Positions 33,251 through 46,057 of a DNA stretch of 64,000 bases are shown here, piece after piece. The position numbers were made by a program, and so were the translations under genes. Source of the stretch: Chytriomyces cf. hyalinus JEL632 (lineage: Eukaryota; Chytridiomycota; Chytridiomycetes; Chytridiales; Chytriomycetaceae); the NCBI GenBank assembly GCA_025435555.1, contig JAIWWG010000027.1:293212-357211 (forward strand), written 5' to 3'. Positions within the stretch are counted from its first letter, which is position 1; the number at the start of each line of letters is the position of its first letter. The notes under the pieces were generated by a model. That model worked only from the letters and a program-made list of their open reading frames with translations. It searched no databases and had not been told where the DNA came from.

Positions 33251-35731
33251 TCACCTTGCACCTCCCCACTTTGCCTTGAAAATCCAACTTTCCCCAACAA
33301 CACTTCGACCCGCGAGATGCGCTGCTCGTAGCCACTTTGCAGCCTCCATTCGTTCCGGATCCCTCCCCCCGCTTTTTTTTCCCTTCCTTGATCCTCTCCA
33401 CCGACTAGATTGTGCTTTCTTCAGGTAGAGAAAACCGAGTTCGTACATTGCATCAGGGTCTCCCAGTGCCGCTGCGGCTGTGTAAAAGTAAATGGCTGCG
33501 GGTATGCTCTTGGGGATTCCCCAACCGTGATGGAAGCAGACAGCAATTTCAAACAAGGGAAGGGGTAAGATAGCCATCGCTGGAATCCGCAAAAAGAAAA
33601 AAATGGCATGAGAATTGGGATATGAATGAAGCCCGAACAGAGAAATAACCTTCATCAAAACCAAATTCATCCTTCAACAAGTCGCCATACGACGTGATTC
33701 GCCCTGATTTGCTCGGCCGTTTACATGCAGAAAACCTAGACTGTGCACCAGGGGCCACACTGTTCAAGCTTAAACATCCCAAACTCATTACGTTGCTACT
33801 TGCTACAGAGATGATGCTCTCTGCAGATAGAGGGCTGAGGAGCTTGTATTTTGAAGGGCCGTGAGACATGAATGCGAGTTTCTCGCCGTGTCCAAATATT
33901 CCACCGTTTCTTTTGAGGTCATATAATGTGGGAATAGTGATAAGCATCCTCTCGCATGCCATAAGAAGGTCAAGAAACGCTACGAAGAAAGATTCGCGTA
34001 AGAAGGATGGTTTATGTTTCGAAAGCAATTGCGAACATTAACGCGTATGATTGACCCCACCTTGCTTTTTATCTTCTGCAATTCCCCAGCCATGCCTTCG
34101 AATCAATCCCAATAAATATATCGTCAGAGGATTTCCTGTTTCATCACTGGCAGCTTTTTTCAAATAATACGCGCTGAGTTGGAGGTCACCAGCTTGGTGG
34201 TAATGAAGAGCAAGATTCAGATCTTGAGGGTCCACTTTCGGAGGTGGTGGAGGGGGTATGATGTTGGCAGAGGTATCTGGAGATGGACTGGGGGTTGAAC
34301 TTGTGGAGTCTGTTTCGAAAATTGCGCGGATATTGTGCCGCATTTTTCGAAACCCCTGACGGATTGGAAGAAAAAAATCAGACCAGAGAGAAAAGAAGCG
34401 AAAAACGCAGACTGGGGGAGAACAACCCTCTTTTTTATAATGAATGCATCTTGCTTTTCAAGGTTCACTGTGGAAAGATCACAAAGCTTATTATCCAGGC
34501 ATTTCACGGAGCCTGGATTATTTCCAATATACATAATGTTGCTTCTCGCCGTGGAAATGCGCAGGAAAATGTCCTTTGCGTCCATCGGCACGCCAAGGTC
34601 ACTCCCGGCTGCCCTCAGCGCCGTTTGTAGCGAATCAAACTGAGCATCGGTAAAATGAGACGGAGACGCAACAGAAAGCGCCAGAGACAGAGCCGAGACG
34701 CGCTTTCCCAACGGTGCAATACTGTTGTGGGACCAGTTATAATTGCCATTGTCATCCCGAAATGGAGGATCGTGTGCTGTGCTGCCAACGCTTGGCCAAG
34801 CAGCTCCGGTGTTGCCGTTTGTTGTCATGGAGATAATGGATGATTTCACATTGGACGACTGCTTTTTTGCAGACATTTTGGATGAGCATGTTGAAAAACG
34901 GGGGTTTGTGGGAGGTTTGCTTCTTAGAACATATTGTGGTGTCGATTGAGTCGATACGTCCGACATGTTGGAAGTGGCTGAAGAGCTTCGACATATATTC
35001 GATATATTCATGTCGAGATCTGAGCTGGTTGAATCCAGGTTGTAGTCCTGATGATTTCGTGAAACCGAACTCGCTTTCACAGAGGGAGAAAGTATCACAT
35101 GAGATGAATTGGTAGAGTTGACCTGCTTCACTTTCATGCTCGCAGAACTCATCAGGGAGGGGGTTAGATGCTGGTTCTTGCTCTTTGTGCTGCTGTTGCT
35201 GCTACTCCGTACAACTGCCGCATATGAGAAGGGTGACAACGACGCGTTGCTAGCCCGGACCGTGTCCAACTGATGGAAGGCAGATCCACTCCCGTGCGTA
35301 ATTGGATTTGGATTTGTTGTGGGTCCTTTGCTGCTCCGGTTTGAAGCCCGCCGCTCAACAACAGGGCTCCCGCTACCACCACAAGAAAAAAAGATGTCTG
35401 TAAGCACATGGCACGCTCCACAGCAATCAGCACACACCCTTGATTCAAACAAAGAAAGAAAAATATTAAAACGATGTTATTGGCACCTGGTGCTGGTGTT
35501 ATTCGAACGTGGAGTCGCGATGGAAGCCACACTTCGAAAGAAAGCGCTCCCGCTCCCTCCCCAGGCTCCACTACCGCTCTTTGTCCTTGACATTGCCGAG
35601 TCCCGGTTCTTCTTCTCGCTTGTGGTCCTCATCAGCTCTGCCGTGCTTGTCGACAGACCGAGCTCCATCTCATCTTCCTCAATTTCCTCACACGCACTCT
35701 CATCAACTACCACGCTCAATCCCGCGTTCAT
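33251..35731 (-). CDS. Sel1-repeat protein, Dsf2/Nif1-like
   Basis: Fungal protein with disordered N-terminal half and C-terminal Sel1 (SLR) solenoid; relatives act as scaffolds in cell-cycle or polarity control. Exons were joined at STR/VCADCC, KKR/GFRKMRH, KKQ/AFLDLLMACE and DE/AMAILPLPLFE. The start at 35731 (MNAGLSVVVDES) is the first ATG; the frame upstream opens only on GTG. The N-terminal 400 residues are Ser/Asn-rich. SLR units: LNLALHYHQAGDLQLSAYYL, LLGLIRRHGWGIAED, EIAVCFHHGWGIPKS and GDPDAMYELGFLYLK, ending AAKWLRAAHLAGR and VVGESWIFKAKWG, the usual family ending. Position close to eS4 has no evident meaning. Confidence 0.8.
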
Positions 35732-36164
35732 TTGAGATCCCTTTGTCTTTGAAACAAAAATTCTTTGTGTCAGGAATGGTTTGTAAATCTGCCTTGTTTT
35801 CGGCGGCACTTGTTAATGACAACGTTTTCAACTGAGGTTCCTGTCAGTCCGTTTCCCCCCGCCAGTCTGTCTTCGTAGCCGTGGTCGTCCGCAAGAGATC
35901 CATTGAACGTTTCAGCAGCTTTTGGGGCCATTTAGCGCACACTTATCAAGGAGAAGCATGGGAAGTGTCAAAACTTAGTTGACGTCATTCAATCAAAGAG
36001 TTATCAGAGCTTAAACCAAGCGAATGTATTATTGGTCAATCACACCACAAACCAAGCCGCGTCCCCACATCAAACCGTCATCACGCACGAGTACGAAACA
36101 CGAATCCAATTGCAAATAGAAAGTTAAAAACCGAATCGAAATAACCAAGTCAGATCGACACGAA
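35732..36164. other. Sel1 gene 5' flank / eS4 3' flank
   Basis: 433 bp between two minus-strand genes. The Sel1 promoter should lie here. No structured feature is seen. Confidence 0.4.
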
Positions 36165-37365
36165 TCAGTTGGAGGCAGCAGCCTTCTCTCTACGTCTGTC
36201 ACGCTCCTCAGAAATGGTGAGCTTGACACCCTTACCCTTGGGCAATGAGATGAGGGCCTTGTTTCCGTTTCCAATGACGAAAACGTTGCTCAAACGGGTG
36301 GCAAACTGTCTGTCAAGGGCATCCTTGATGTGAACGATGTCGAAGCCTCCGTGGTGACGCTCACGGTGAGTGATCACACCAATACGTCCCATGTTACGTC
36401 CTCCAGTGATGTAAGCCAAGTTTCCAGTGTCGAACTTGACGAACTCAGCAATCTTTCCGGTGGTCAGATCAATCTTGACTGTGTCGTTAACCTTGACGAG
36501 GGGGTCTGGGTAACGGATGGTACGACCATCGTGAGTGACGGCAAATGGAATTCCCTTAGCTCCCAGCTTGACAGACTTGACTTTGCCGAGCTTGTACTTG
36601 GCTTCCTCATCTCCAATACGGTGGATGGTGAAACGACCCTTGGTGTCGTAGACGAGACGGAAGTTCTCACCAGTCTTTTCGATGGTGATAACGTCTGTAC
36701 ATGTGGATTTAGTATGCCTCCATGTCTCCATTACTCAGGAATTCTCACCCATGAAACCAGCTGGGTAGGTGATATCAGTGCGGACCTTTCCGTCAACTTT
36801 GATGTTTCTCTGCATGACAATTGCCTTGACCTCTTGGTTGGTCAGGGCGTACTTAAGTCTGTTGCGGAGGAAGACAATGAGGGGAAGGGACTCGCGCAAC
36901 TTGTGGGGACCAGGGCTTGGGCGAGGGGCCCAGGTTCCGGTAAGTTTGTCAAGCATCCAGTGCTTGGGAGCGGCAAGGCGCTTCATGTGTTTCTTGGGCC
37001 CTTCGCAGATAGAATATAAGTTAGGAACATGGGAAATACGAGATCACTGTTGAATAGCCAAGTGGTACCGCGAGTCTGTCAAGAAAACAAAGACATGAAG
37101 TTAGAAGCAGTTCGATATCGACATTATCAGGCAGACGGTGAGGTGATATCGAATCCAGCGCTGTACTGATGCAGACGATGATCGCAGCTGATTGGAAGTT
37201 GAGGTGGTTTCGATTCCAGCCCAGAAGCCCACCACCATCACTTCCCATACGGCATCGTCAGTATTCGAACGGGAACGATTCGGGCGACCACATTCCAAGA
37301 TTGGAGTTGATGTGTCATGAAGGCGGCGATGGGGATGGGTTGTCGTTGGTTTAGGTACCCACCAT
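36165..37365 (-). CDS. RPS4: 40S ribosomal protein eS4, with 7-nt microexon
   Basis: Small-subunit ribosomal protein. Coding exons: 37365-37363 (just ATG), 37075-37069 (7 nt), 37000-36749 and 36694-36165. They sum to 792 nt, 263 residues, the normal eS4 length. The joins give [20 protein letters not shown], so the microexon ACTCGCG supplies Thr, Arg and the first base of Gly. Donors GTGGGT (37362) and GTACCA (37068) and acceptors GACAG and GCGAAG flank it. Later landmarks: [69 protein letters not shown] and the Lys/Arg-rich end REKAAASN. Confidence 0.95.
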
Positions 37366-38122
37366 GCTGTCTGGATTTGTGAGAAAGAACTGCCGGAAAA
37401 ATGGTGAAGAGACCGCAACTCAAGATTGCACACCCTTCTCGCAATCCATACAAGGCGTGATTCCAGGTCCTACTCCTATACCACTTTGGTTCTGCTCATT
37501 CTGGTCGTCGAATTCATCGAGTTGAAATGTCAACCGGAACGAGTTCTCTCAAACGTAACTGAATCTAACAATCGCAGAGACATATAAGTGTCTCACACGC
37601 ACGAACGCAATTTTATAACGAGCGTACGCACGGATGAGTTGGAATATTCGATGATTGTGTGTCTTTCTTGCGGTGTTTGTTCGAGCAAATGAAAGAGAAT
37701 GTGTGTTTCGTAAATCAAAGCGACCTAATGGTTCTCTCCAGCAAAGACTCCTTTGAGCGCGTCGATGTGCGGTTTCCGTGGTTACGCAATAAATAGAAAA
37801 CTGGAAATATTCCTCAATCGCGAAAGATTTATGAACGGTTTGAGCTTGAAATGGGACCGCATCGGAGGAGAGGGAGTTGGCGTATGAGGTGCTCGTTCTT
37901 TTGAGCAACTTACACTGGGTTGGCAAGTATACTCAGGAGTTGAATGGTCTGCTCCGTCAAGTTTGCTCCGTTTGTGCTGCTCAGTTGTTAGCTCGAAGGA
38001 GGATCCATTAAGATCGCGAAACAGGTTCTTAATCCAACTCTGTCTCTCCGAATGTAGTTTGTATAGTTCATGGGGACTGTTGTCTTTTTGTTGCACGCGT
38101 AATTTCTAAGTGCGTGATTTGT
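37366..38122. promoter_or_regulatory. Divergent region between eS4 and phospholipase C
   Basis: 757 bp between divergent genes, expected to hold both promoters and the eS4 5' UTR. AT-rich patches occur near 37610 (ttttataacg) and 37785-37800. I could not assign specific factor sites, and the small open frames here look random. Confidence 0.4.
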
Positions 38123-41100
38123 ATGCACAAGGGGACCAACTCTGCCGGCAACCGTAGCAACGAACAACTCGATGCTTCGAGTCAGGGCAGGCATTCCTCT
38201 GCTTCTGCGGCAAATACATCGGCGTCCATCCCACCCGCTGTATGGACCACAGCCGATGTCGATCTGATGCTTGAGATGGACGCCCCAGTTTTACTGCCAT
38301 CACCGTCACCGTCACCGACTCCAACGCTCGGTCTTAGCATAGGTTTGTACGGTTCTGTTATATGTGCAGATGTGGGAGCGGGTGTTCTTGCTGGTGCAGG
38401 GCCCCCCGCATGTGACCCATTCTCAGTCTGAATGTTCTTATACTTGGCCAGGCTCGGCATCGAGACCACCATCTCCCTCCCCTCTCCATTCAATGGTTCT
38501 ACCGCTGGACTTTGAACTAGACACGCTGCATACCCTACTTGCGCGTGGAACGGCAATGGTCAAATACCCCAACAAAGCATCACGCAGACCCGAAGAGCGC
38601 ATTATTCGGGTCCTTGGACTTGCAGCTGATACTTCTCTTGAGCAGCCGCTGGTCTCTCAGACGTTTGTTGGGCTTGGTTGGGAAAGCCGAAAAAAGAAGG
38701 AGAGCTTGTCGACGGGTGAGCCAGCTTGCTTTGCATCTCAGCGCAATCTTCTGCGCTCCGTGTGTCGACACATGATTGACTTGTCGCATGCCTGTCTGAA
38801 CAGCAAATCTCCTCTCCATTCGCGAAATTCGGCTGGGTCAAAACACAAAGGCTTTCGAACTGCACGGCAAAAATCCCGATGTCGAAGAGCGAGCATTCAG
38901 CATTATCTACGTTGCGAACGGAAAATACAAGATGCTGAACTTGGGTTGGTTTAATTCCATCGATTGAGAATGCGTTCTGACTCCCGCCATGCCTTATCCA
39001 GTCGCTCCCACCAAAGAACAATGCGCCGTCTGGGTTTCAGGTTTACACATGCTCCTGGCAAATGTCTCCGTCACCATGAGCACGCCTCCCTCCTCGACTG
39101 TAAAATCCGCATTTCCTCAATCCATAACGACGTGGCTGGAGAAAATATGGATTGATGCAGATGTGCACGGGACTGGGCAGCTTGGTCTTGATAGTGTCAC
39201 CCAGTTAATGGGTCGGTTAAATATTAGGCTATCCAAAATTGAAGTCAAGAGTGCTCTGAAGGTTAGATTACACTCATATCGTTTCAGGATTCCCTCTTAT
39301 TTTTATCTTTTCAGAACTCAGGCATCACCAGTCGGGGAATGCTTAAATTTGAGGATTTCGAAAGACTTTATCGCACCCTTCGCTTTCGCCCAGAAATTGG
39401 AGAACTGTTCTCAAACCTTGCGAAAACTGATCCATCTGGTCTTACATTTGAGGAATTCCAATCTTTTCTGACAAACGTGCAAAAGGTAACCATTTTCTCT
39501 TATCACTCGAATTTGTGTGCTCACCAGCGTTTGATTGCAGAGCTCCATTAGCCATGCCAGATGCCTTGAGATTTACAAAAAGTACCTGCCGCCTCCTCGA
39601 GTTCATTTATCAGACGCGCTGATGAAGCCGCAAAATCAAAACTCCGCCAATTTTACCGATGCAAAAGACGATTCGCTTCCCCTCGAACTCATGGATATGG
39701 ATCATTTTTCAGCTTTCCTGTTATCTGCAAACAACGCAGTTTTTCGCAAGCAAAATACTTCGTTTGTCTACCAGGACATGACCCTGCCCCTGACAGACTA
39801 TATCATTAATTCAAGTCATAATACCTATTTATTGGGCGATCAAATTGCCGGGGAATCAAGTGTTGAGGGGTATATTCGAGCATTACAGCGGGGATGCCGT
39901 TGTGTGGAGCGTGCGTATTCGATTTATTATTCAAATTCCGGATGTTATCAGCCGCTTGATGGTACTCTTGTTTCACAGTAGACTGCTTTGATGGACCAAA
40001 CGGACCAGTCATATACCACAAAAACAGCCTGTAAGATTCGAATATCTGTAGAATATGAGCTGAAGTTTCTTTTTTCATAGAACAAATCGAATCCCGTTCA
40101 AGGATGTTGTTGAAGCGATTCATCGATATGCCTTTGTGGCGTCTATATACCCGGTCATATTATCACTCGAAACCCACTGCTCATTTGACCAACAGGCCAT
40201 GATGGCTAAAATACTCATTGAGATTTTGGGCGATTCATTGATCGCGCTGCCTCTATCCGTCTCTGCAAGGAGGGAGGATATGAGGGATTCACAAGGAAGG
40301 CTGCATGCATCGATACTGCCTTCTCCTGCAGATTTGATTGGCAAAATCCTCATCAAGGTGTGGTTTAATGGGTTTCTTTCAAAGAAAAACAAAGCAACAA
40401 CTCTAATACGCTGTTTTAAAAGGGTAAAATCAACCCTATCCATCCAGAGCTGGCGCGTACCATTTCGCATGATGATCTTGATTATGAATCAGAAGACGAC
40501 ATCACATCGAGTACTTTCTCGAGCACAAGCGCTTCCCCTCAGAATTCTGCACACTCGCACGCGGGAAAGAACAATGGGGCAGCTAGTCGCTCGCTTCTTC
40601 ACTCTCCAGTATTTGATCTCGACAGCCTGGTGTCGTCACATGGAGACGAGGACTCCAACGCTGACTCTGTTCTTACAACTGGCTCATCGGACCCCTCATG
40701 TGCCAGTGCTGCTGGCTCAAGGATCGCCCCCTCGCAAGTTTTTTCGGCGGCGAATGACAGCCGGCTTGGGAGAACGTCATCCTTGTTGCATCTGAACACA
40801 TCGGGAAGTGCTGTCAATGGAACTGGGTCGTGCAGCATTGGTGCCGCATTTGTGACTGGAGCTAACTCAGCCGTGGGGATTGCGCCTGGATCTATCAGTG
40901 TCGCAGCGGCTGTTGCTCCAAAGCGAATGTCTCTCCGATCGACGCATGGAAGTGCACCTGGCCACGCCAATGGCACTGCCTCTGCTGGTAACTTGCTCTC
41001 CAGTCCAAAGACTGATGAAAAGGTGGTGGCCAAGAAACGCTACATTGTTGAAAAGAGCTTGATGGACTTGGTTGTTTATTTCAAGGCTGTGCGATTCACT

Positions 41101-42500
41101 GGATTAGACACTCTAGGTTTGTGTGCTATCTTCTTATTTGAATCAAACTCATATTTCACTGTTTGCAAATCTTGCAAATCAGATTCTCTGAAATTCGATG
41201 AAATGGTGTCAATTACCGAAAGCAAGTTTCTCTCCTTAATTTCGAAACAAATTCTCCCCGGATTTTCAACGACAGCATCACCACGCATGAACCCACAGTC
41301 GACACCACCCTCACCCTCGACATCTCCAATAACAAGATCCCCACTTCTGAGTCCACTTCACTCCCGACGCTCAACATTTAACTCACTGAGCGAATCCAAC
41401 CTTTCGAACCCGCCACCACAACCTCATGTGCAGGGCATCCAACGATGGACTCAGCACCACATGCGCCATTTGACACGAATATACCCATCACCCCTCCGCA
41501 TAAACTCATCCAATATTGAGAACCCTGTGCAACTATGGGCGTGCGGTGTTCAAATGGTTGCGCTGAATTATCAAACGTTTGATCGTGGGTTGCAGGTGAA
41601 CCATGCATTTTTCAAATCAAACGGTGGATGTGGGTATGTTTTGAAGGCTGGTGTACATCGAACTTGGGCATGGAGGTGGGTTTTGGAGAATGGTTGGTGG
41701 GAGTGGAGGTTTGTATTTTTAGGAGATGGGGGTGAACGGGATACTGTTGCAGCGCAACAAAGGCAAATGAGAGGACCAGAGACTGAAGTGACGGGCAGAG
41801 GGGCATATTACTTTGGTAATTCTGATGAAGGTGTTCAAATGCATGAATGGGATGGGGTAACAGAAGAGAGTCTGGGTGATTTAAAGGTTGTGAGCATGAT
41901 GTCTGCTGCAGAGCGACCCATGCTACTGACAGTTAAGGTGATAAGTGCACAGCAATTGCCTACTGCAAAAGATGGAGGAGCATCGTCAGTGGTTCGACTA
42001 ATAACTTCACCACCATGTGTTGAAATTGAAGTTTTGGGAACTGATTTGGATAGTGTCAAGTACAAAACCAAACCAAGCAGTACTGGTGGTAAGCTGTCTT
42101 TTGTTTTTGTTGAACACCTCAGCTGCTAATTGATGCTTGTAAATGACTAGGCTTCAATGCTATTTGGAAGGAGTCTTTTCAATTTCCAGTTTCATGTCCA
42201 GAGCTAGCAATTTTGAGGTAATTTTTCCTCCAGAGAAATGAAACTGTTTGGTATTAACAACCATGTTTCTTTATCCCAGATTCCAAGTATTTTCAAGTGA
42301 AAGCAGGATGAAGAATGAAATGATTGGATGCTATGCCATTGCACTGGATAATCTTGAACTTGGTGAGTTGTGTGGGATGTTTTTCCTGGTGCATTCTGAC
42401 TTACATTGTTCCAAAAGGATATCGGCATGTGCCATTGATGAATCGGAAGGGTGAAGTGATTCCCTTCTCAACTCTGTTTCTGTATCTGTCACTGGCATAA
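38123..42500 (+). CDS. Phosphoinositide-specific phospholipase C, delta/Plc1 type
   Basis: Hydrolyses PIP2 to IP3 and diacylglycerol at the plasma membrane. Order: low-complexity N-terminus; PH domain ([19 protein letters not shown] to [13 protein letters not shown]); EF-hand region ([16 protein letters not shown], then [14 protein letters not shown]); X box ([19 protein letters not shown] with the first catalytic His, [22 protein letters not shown] with the second His, and [11 protein letters not shown] with a metal Glu); a long Ser/Gly-rich X-Y linker near 40430-41030; Y box ([29 protein letters not shown]); and a C2 domain ([17 protein letters not shown] to FRHVPL-like [13 protein letters not shown]). 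Catalytic residues are all present. At least ten exons; the intron after CRCVE and that after YHKNS(L) are both needed to restore the X box. An extra insertion splits the Y box near 41280-41440. Confidence 0.94.
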
Positions 42501-42560
42501 AATACAATATTCATTGGAAGAATAATTTCGGAACCAGCCATTATTGAAGATCAACTGTTA

Positions 42561-43409
42561 TTTTTGACTATGGTTAAGGTGCATGAGTTCCTTCATGTAC
42601 TCAAATAAAGGAGACTTCTCAACTCCAAATACATGAAGGTATGAGACTTGGACCTTTGAGAAGTCTGACAATCTCTTATGCGACATAAAAACACATTCAC
42701 AGTACTCAGTGTAATGTAGAATTTACCACAGGGACAGTAACACACTGTCAATCACATTGCAAGGTTACCAACACCTTACAAGCACTCAGGTGTCATCTAC
42801 AGCAAATCACCGCTGTCATGGGAGAAGTTATAAGGCATGTGCCAAGACCCCAACAAAGCTTTATTGCACACAGAAGTAAGGAGATCATAGACCAGTTGAA
42901 ACAAACCAAACACACATCTTCAACTGAGACCCTCACCAAGTCATCGGAAGATGTCCAGGGACTATACAGTACACCATCCAAACCATACTAAAAGACAACT
43001 GCAGGCTACAACCCAACTTCAGCATGAAACACCAGTACATAGCTTGTGTAGTTGGAATGAAGTGGGAGCCAGGACAGGTGTTACTTGAGGACCTATGAAT
43101 TGCAAACATGCAATGATCAAGTTAGTACCCATTAGCACAATGACAAGCTGGCCAGCATACTGTCACTTAGTCTCATACCATTGCCGCCTCCTCAGGTGTC
43201 AACATGCGGGTATAAATAGTGGAGTGTATTCATGGCAAATAAACAATCCTTATCAAGATACAATTTACCTCAAGTTGCATCACTCCATGAGGAAGTCAGG
43301 CTTCTCAAGACCCAAGTCTCATAACTTCATGTATTTGGAGTTGAGAAGTCTCCTTTATTTGAGTACATGAGGGAACAAGTGGTCTGTCTACCTTGACCAA
43401 AGTAAAAAA
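42561..43409. mobile_element. Non-autonomous inverted-repeat element (MITE/foldback type)
   Basis: Left arm 42587-42669 and right arm 43295-43376 are near-perfect reverse complements for about 82 bp (core caaataaaggagacttctca and tccaaatacatgaag). Similarity continues outward after a short unequal gap: 42561-42580 (tttttgactatggttaaggt) matches the complement of 43390-43409. The interior, about 620 bp, has no open frame resembling a transposase. Clear target-site duplications were not found. It lies 60 bp after the PLC stop, so it may sit in that gene's 3' UTR. Confidence 0.8.
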
Positions 43410-43846
43410 TTGACATCTCTCCAAACCAGGTTCAACATGATGCGACCCATTCTACAAGGATCTTGACATGTTGAGTGCTTGGACATGTCTCCCATTTAAT
43501 ACAGATTGCCCACAGTTCTAAAAAGTTATAATCAACAATAGATTTCTGATGTATTTGTTCCATCAAAATCAACTTACCCTGTCAGAAATCCATCGATCCT
43601 ACAGCATAGAATTGTAGAAGGTGCTGATTTGAACGGGAGAAATGTCTGAACACTCAAGGTGGTCCAAGACCCTTGAGGAAAGTCTGGGGAATGGGTAGCT
43701 ACATTTGTCAGTGAATAGAATCAAAGGAATTTTCTATTTTCTTTCTTCTCCTTATCGGACATTGGATCTGAGCCCCTCATTGCCTTGGGAGGATTGGATG
43801 CAAGGGCAGCTGCGATAATTGGGTCAAATAAATTAATACACGAGGA

Positions 43847-45645
43847 ATGAGTGCTACACCTGACAATGTGTGTGCTGGACATGTCCACGCAAGCATTGAC
43901 ATCAGCTGCAGTAGCGCAACTCGAATCCGCAACCACGACCTCTTCATGGTTCGCAGGCACACGAGCCGGCTGTTGTCAATTCAAACTAACTTGCGTCGTC
44001 TTGATTGCAGCTCCTCTCTCTCTGGATGGAGTTTTACCCGGTTAAACAAACCCAGTACCACGAACACTTTGCGGGCGACTTTGCGGATCACTTTGCCGGT
44101 CAGCAGCAGCAGCAGGAGCCGTCTCCGCGAGCACCCACCGCCCTTCCAACGGGAGCTGTTCTGGTGGATTCGATGGGCAAAGTGGCTGCAATTGAGCGTA
44201 AACGCGACACCTTTCTTTTCCGTTTCAATCAGCGTGTTACTCACCCACACTCAACTGTTTGATCAGACACTGGTGAATCACACGCCGCAGTCCGCTGCCT
44301 CCTCAGTGCTGCAACTGACGTCAAGGGCTGTGATCTGTACCTATCACGGTTCCCATGTTCGCTGTGTACGAAACTGGCTGTCCAGGCAGGCGTTGTAAGT
44401 GATGCACTCAATTATGTTGACTCCAAAAACAAACTCATTCCTGCCACAGCGCAAAATCTACTACTTCCCGGCCGAGCGATGGGAACTCGCTCAGGTTGAA
44501 AACGACAGCAGCGAATCAGATGAAGCTTTTAGAATGCGCGAAGTTGAACGGGCTGAGAAGAACAGGAAAACTGTGATGCGTTTAGTTTCGAATAATCCAA
44601 TTGGTTTGCGCATTTTCTTTTCTCGTGATCTATCGACTACTCTCCGTGCTTACGATGGATACGATCTGAAAAAGCGTTCACTCTGTTTATCCCTCAATGG
44701 GACCACGGAGACATTGACGACGAATTCATTCCGCCGTCTCCATCGAAACCCTCGAAAAAAAAACAAACAACGCAAGTTACTCCAGCAGCTCCAAAACTAT
44801 CTTGGCCCATTGACAAGAAGCTGGAACAAAGCCCGGGAATATCGCGACGTTGGCCAATCATTGAACTCAAATTTGCTCGAACAGTTGCGGCGCTGAACCT
44901 CTTGGCGGCCCGGTACCACGTGCAGGCCCGCCCTCTTGGGGAATGGACTCGCCGCTATCGTGAAGGAGCTGGATCCGGGGACGCGTTTTCTTCTGTGGAA
45001 GAAATTGATTTGAGCAAAACTGATGAGCAAGTCGGTCTTCCACTGTGGGCGAGACATGCTATGGTGCTTGCACATATTGCTGCAAAGAGGACGGATGATC
45101 CGAAATTGGGAGTTGGAAGCGTGTTTGTCGACGAAGAAGGGCGCTACTTTAGCGTGGGATGGAACGGCTACCCAAAGAAATGTAAGCTCAACGATTCTTT
45201 TCTTCGCTCATTGGTTTTCTTTTTGAATCGCAAAAATTAGCTCAGCATTTGGATTATCCTCAAGCTGGAGCTGACGACTCGGTTGAGTACGAAGAGCTTA
45301 AATACGATTACATTCTGCACAGTGGTAACAAAAAGCGACTCACAAAAATCTCTTTTCATCAACTACCAAATGAATGAGTCTCTCACTTCTCTTCAACCTA
45401 CTGCTTTAGAGCAAAACGCCCTTCTGTGGAGAAATCCGCCTGGCATTCGAGCCAAAGAAGCTTGGGTAGTCGTCACAAAACTTCCTTGCGATGAATGCTC
45501 TCCAATTTTGTGCGATTGCGGAATCCGAAAATGCATTACGATTCCACAGTTGCCAAAAGGATTGGATGATCCCGCGCGTCTCAGAGGTCTTACATACAAT
45601 CGCGTGGCAGGGCTCATGAAAGAAATCCTTTTATTTGAGGTTTAA
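43847..45645 (+). CDS. CDADC1-like double cytidine/dCMP deaminase-domain protein
   Basis: Nucleotide or nucleic-acid deaminase family known mainly from animals. Seven exons (43847-43948, 44011-44197, 44267-44394, 44450-44603, 44675-45181, 45241-45324, 45410-45645) sum to 1398 nt, 465 residues. The opening DLFMLLSLWMEFYPVK matches the animal N-terminus. First deaminase unit: GESHAAVRCLL, then GCDLYLSRFPCSLCTKLAV; it keeps His and PCxxC but lacks the catalytic Glu (HAA), so is likely inactive. Second unit: WARHAMVLAHIAAKRTDDP, VGSVFVDEEG, then YILHSEQNALLW and TKLPCDECSPIL, giving an intact H-x-E and PCxxC zinc site. The HSE motif is created only by the last splice. The linker is Pro/Lys-rich. 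Confidence 0.85.
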
Positions 45646-46057
45646 AATTGCGCTCGTATTCTTAAAAATTGCATTGAATATTCGCGATTGTGACGGTGGA
45701 TCTGTTGGCCGAGGTTTATAAAATGGAGGTACATAAAATGCTGCGCTGCCGCAACTGTGGAGAGGGAAATTATTGCAAGTAAATTGAAGCCAATGCGGAA
45801 GTGCATTCCCGAACCACACGTTTTAGTGTTATTTTATTTTTCATGCATTATCCGACCTTCAGTCAAGATTTGATAATGTTTACCGCAGCATCAGTTCACC
45901 AGCTTCTGAACGCGTAATATTGATATCGTTGGTAATGAGAAGCAGCATATGCGGATCTTGTTCGTTGGATTCTATCAATAAACGAGGCAATTTCACAGTC
46001 AAGGTTCAAACAAGTTGAAAAGAGTCAACCACACATTGCCGCAGTATAATCATACCT
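45646..46057. other. Convergent gene ends
   Basis: 412 bp between the CDADC1-like stop and the Fpg stop, containing both 3' UTRs. A 19-codon frame at about 45724 encodes LRCRNCGEGNYCK, which looks like a mini zinc knuckle but has no support as a gene. Confidence 0.4.

Noticed and set aside
36330-37019. Plus-strand open frame of 229 codons
   Set aside because: Antisense of eS4 exons and spans a proven intron.
44267-44398. Apparent premature stop and frameshift in the CDADC1-like gene (TGA near 44261)
   Set aside because: A GTAAAC...GATCAG intron at 44198-44266 removes it and restores the conserved frame, so it is not a pseudogene.
45724-45783. 19-codon zinc-knuckle-like ORF
   Set aside because: Too short and unsupported; lies in overlapping 3' UTRs.
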